Of a stretch of DNA of 64,000 bases, positions 62,456 through 64,000 are shown one piece after another. The stretch covers positions 310,001-374,000 of the forward strand of contig NZ_JAETWB010000003.1 of assembly GCF_016773205.1 (NCBI RefSeq). Reading direction: 5' to 3'. The DNA is from Belnapia arida (GTDB lineage Bacteria; Pseudomonadota; Alphaproteobacteria; Acetobacterales; Acetobacteraceae). The translations under genes and the position numbers were made by a program. The stretch's first letter is position 1. Each line of letters opens with the position of its first letter. The notes under the pieces were generated by a model. It was not told the DNA's origin and did no database searches. It saw only the letters and a list, made by a program, of their open reading frames with translations.

Positions 62456-64000
62456 ATGCCCTTTCCCCCGCTTCCCGCTCCGTTGCAGGCTGCGCTCGCC
62501 GAGCGTGGCTATGCCGAGCCCACCCCCGTCCAGGCCGCCGTGCTTGAGGCCGAGACCGAAGGGCGCGACCTGCTCGTCTCCGCCCAGACGGGCTCCGGCA
62601 AGACCGTCGCCTACGGCCTTGCGATGGCGCATCTGCTGATGGGCGGCACCGACCGCCTGTCGGCCCCCGGCCAGCCGTTGGCCCTCGTCGTCGCCCCGAC
62701 GCGCGAACTCGCCCTCCAGGTCCAGGGCGAGCTTGCCTGGCTCTACGCCAAGGCCGGCGGCCGCGTCGTCACCTGCGTCGGCGGCACCGACCCGATCGCC
62801 GAGCGCCGTGCCCTGGAGCGCGGCGCCCATCTCGTCGTCGGCACCCCGGGGCGGCTCCGCGACCACCTGGAGCGCGGCAACCTCCGCCCGCAATCGCTGC
62901 GCGCCGTGGTGCTGGACGAGGCCGACGAGATGCTCGACCTCGGCTTCCGCGAGGAGCTGGAGGCGATCCTCGAGACCACGCCCGAGGACCGCCGCACGCT
63001 CCTCTTCTCCGCGACCGTCCCCGCCGGCATCGCCGCTATCGCACGCACCTACCAGAAGGACGCCCTGCGGATCGCCGCCGGCGATGCTGGCGCCCAGCAC
63101 GGCGACATCGAGTACCGCGCCCTCATCATCGCCCCGCACGAGATCGAGCGCGCGGTGGTCAACAGCCTCCGCTTCTTCGAGGCGCGCTCGGCCATGGTCT
63201 TTTGCCGCACCCGCGCCACGGTGACGCGGCTGCACGGCAACCTCGCCGAGCGCGGCTTCGCCGCCGTGGCGCTCTCCGGCGAGCTGTCCCAGGCCGAGCG
63301 CAACCGCGCCATGCAGAGCCTCCGCGACGGCCGCGCCCGCGTCTGCGTGGCGACCGACGTCGCAGCCCGCGGCATCGACCTGCCCGATCTCGGCCTCGTC
63401 ATCCATGCCGAGCTGCCGAACGACCCGGAGACGCTGCTCCACCGCAGTGGCCGCACCGGCCGCGCCGGCCGCAAGGGCATCAGCGCGCTGCTTGTCCCGC
63501 ACAACCGCCGCCGCGCCGCCGAGCGCCTGCTCCAGGCCGCCCGCGTGCAGGCCGCCTGGGGGCCGGCCCCCTCCGCCGAGGCCATCCGCGAGAAGGACGA
63601 TGCCCGCATCCTCGCCCAGGCGACGGAACTCGCCGCCGAGGAGCCGATCGATGGCGACCTCGCCCTTGCCCGCCAGCTTCTTGCGGCGCAGCCCCCCGAG
63701 GCGCTTGCCGCGGCGCTGATGCGCACCCTCCGCGCGCCGCTGCCCGCGCCCGAGGACCTGGCCGAGATCAGCGACCGCCCGCCGCCCCGCCAGCCCCATC
63801 CGGCGGGGGCCGGCAACGCCCCCGGTACCTGGTTCAAGATGAATCTCGGCCGCAACGGCAATGCCGACCCGCGCTGGGTGCTGCCCTTCCTTTGCCGCCG
63901 CGGCAACGTGACGCGCCAGGAGATCGGCCGCATCCAGGTGCAGGAGCGGGAGACGCGCTTCGAGGTCGCTCCCTGGGCCTCCGACCGCTTCGCCACGGCG
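62456..64000 (+). CDS. DEAD-box RNA helicase with C-terminal RNA-binding part (cut by window end)
   Basis: A DEAD-box helicase, 515 codons seen and still open at the right edge. Motifs: Q motif EPTPVQAAV, Walker A AQTGSGKT (43-50), PTRELALQVQ, GTPGRLRDHL, DEAD in VVLDEADEMLDLGF (about 154), LLFSATVP, VFCRTRATVTRL, VATDVAARGIDLPDL, HRSGRTGRAGRKG. The part after about residue 450 resembles the DbpA/CsdA RNA-binding domain (FKMNLGRNGNADPRWVLPFLCRRGNV). It would remodel rRNA or mRNA. ATG 62456 is chosen; a TTG one codon earlier is possible. Confidence 0.92.
   Translation, partial: MPFPPLPAPLQAALAERGYAEPTPVQAAVLEAETEGRDLLVSAQTGSGKTVAYGLAMAHLLMGGTDRLSAPGQPLALVVAPTRELALQVQGELAWLYAKAGGRVVTCVGGTDPIAERRALERGAHLVVGTPGRLRDHLERGNLRPQSLRAVVLDEADEMLDLGFREELEAILETTPEDRRTLLFSATVPAGIAAIARTYQKDALRIAAGDAGAQHGDIEYRALIIAPHEIERAVVNSLRFFEARSAMVFCRTRATVTRLHGNLAERGFAAVALSGELSQAERNRAMQSLRDGRARVCVATDVAARGIDLPDLGLVIHAELPNDPETLLHRSGRTGRAGRKGISALLVPHNRRRAAERLLQAARVQAAWGPAPSAEAIREKDDARILAQATELAAEEPIDGDLALARQLLAAQPPEALAAALMRTLRAPLPAPEDLAEISDRPPPRQPHPAGAGNAPGTWFKMNLGRNGNADPRWVLPFLCRRGNVTRQEIGRIQVQERETRFEVAPWASDRFATA

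Overview
This 64 kb window is chromosomal DNA of a very GC-rich alphaproteobacterium. Gene content suggests Acetobacteraceae (Roseomonas-like): four orphan Bug-type solute receptors, several CaiB and CitE family enzymes, a bolA-grxD pair behind purL, a SUV3-type helicase and a DUF2783/flavin monooxygenase pair. The family assignment is inferred from protein content only. No phage, IS element, CRISPR array or rRNA was seen. One tRNA gene, tRNA-Tyr(GTA), is present. Genes are packed tightly, with many ATGA or GTGA start/stop overlaps.

Layout: (1) 1-3.8 kb: end of a PilZ protein, an Ldh-type dehydrogenase coupled to two glycosyltransferases, and a DUF2188 protein. (2) 3.8-10.5 kb: beta-hydroxyacid dehydrogenase and SDR, MFS and anion permeases, GST, a lipoprotein esterase and a LysR regulator. 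(3) 10.5-16.7 kb: a six-gene plus-strand operon with CitE-like lyase, CaiB CoA-transferase, FMN monooxygenase, Bug receptor, AtuA and DUF4387, diverging from the LysR gene by only 12-27 bp. (4) 16.7-20.9 kb: cysteine hydrolase, NAD synthetase and a Lon-like AAA ATPase without a protease domain. (5) 21-27.8 kb: purC-purS-(membrane peptide)-purQ and purL-bolA-grxD, split by an opposite-strand gene for a secreted protein with four LCCL domains and an OmpA domain. (6) 28-41 kb: the least familiar part. It holds a 1065-residue repeat/RTX protein, a YcaO enzyme, a BTAD-TolB-like-TPR regulator, an animal-type haem peroxidase with an unknown partner, a PRGYAGD methyltransferase with an unknown partner, tRNA-Tyr, a Tat-type Gfo/Idh oxidoreductase and a small RTX protein. 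(7) 41-44.7 kb: a minus-strand catabolic operon of SDR, amidohydrolase, NTF2-like protein and Bug. (8) 44.8-54.2 kb: rpmB with a clear terminator, flavin monooxygenase with DUF2783, then a seven-gene operon containing the hydratase, CoA-transferase and lyase order expected for itaconate or mesaconate breakdown. (9) 54-64 kb: a Gly/Tyr/His-rich secreted protein, MaoC dehydratase, peptide-type SBP, phosphatase, hybrid sensor kinase, and two RNA helicases, the second running off the end.

The general theme is scavenging of carboxylic acids. Receptors capture them, CoA-transferases activate them, hydratases and lyases cut them, and housekeeping genes for purines, NAD, ribosome and RNA helicases are scattered between. 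Best candidates for undescribed biology are the YcaO/RTX/BTAD group with its peroxidase and methyltransferase neighbours, the AtuA-DUF4387 operon, and the LCCL-OmpA protein.
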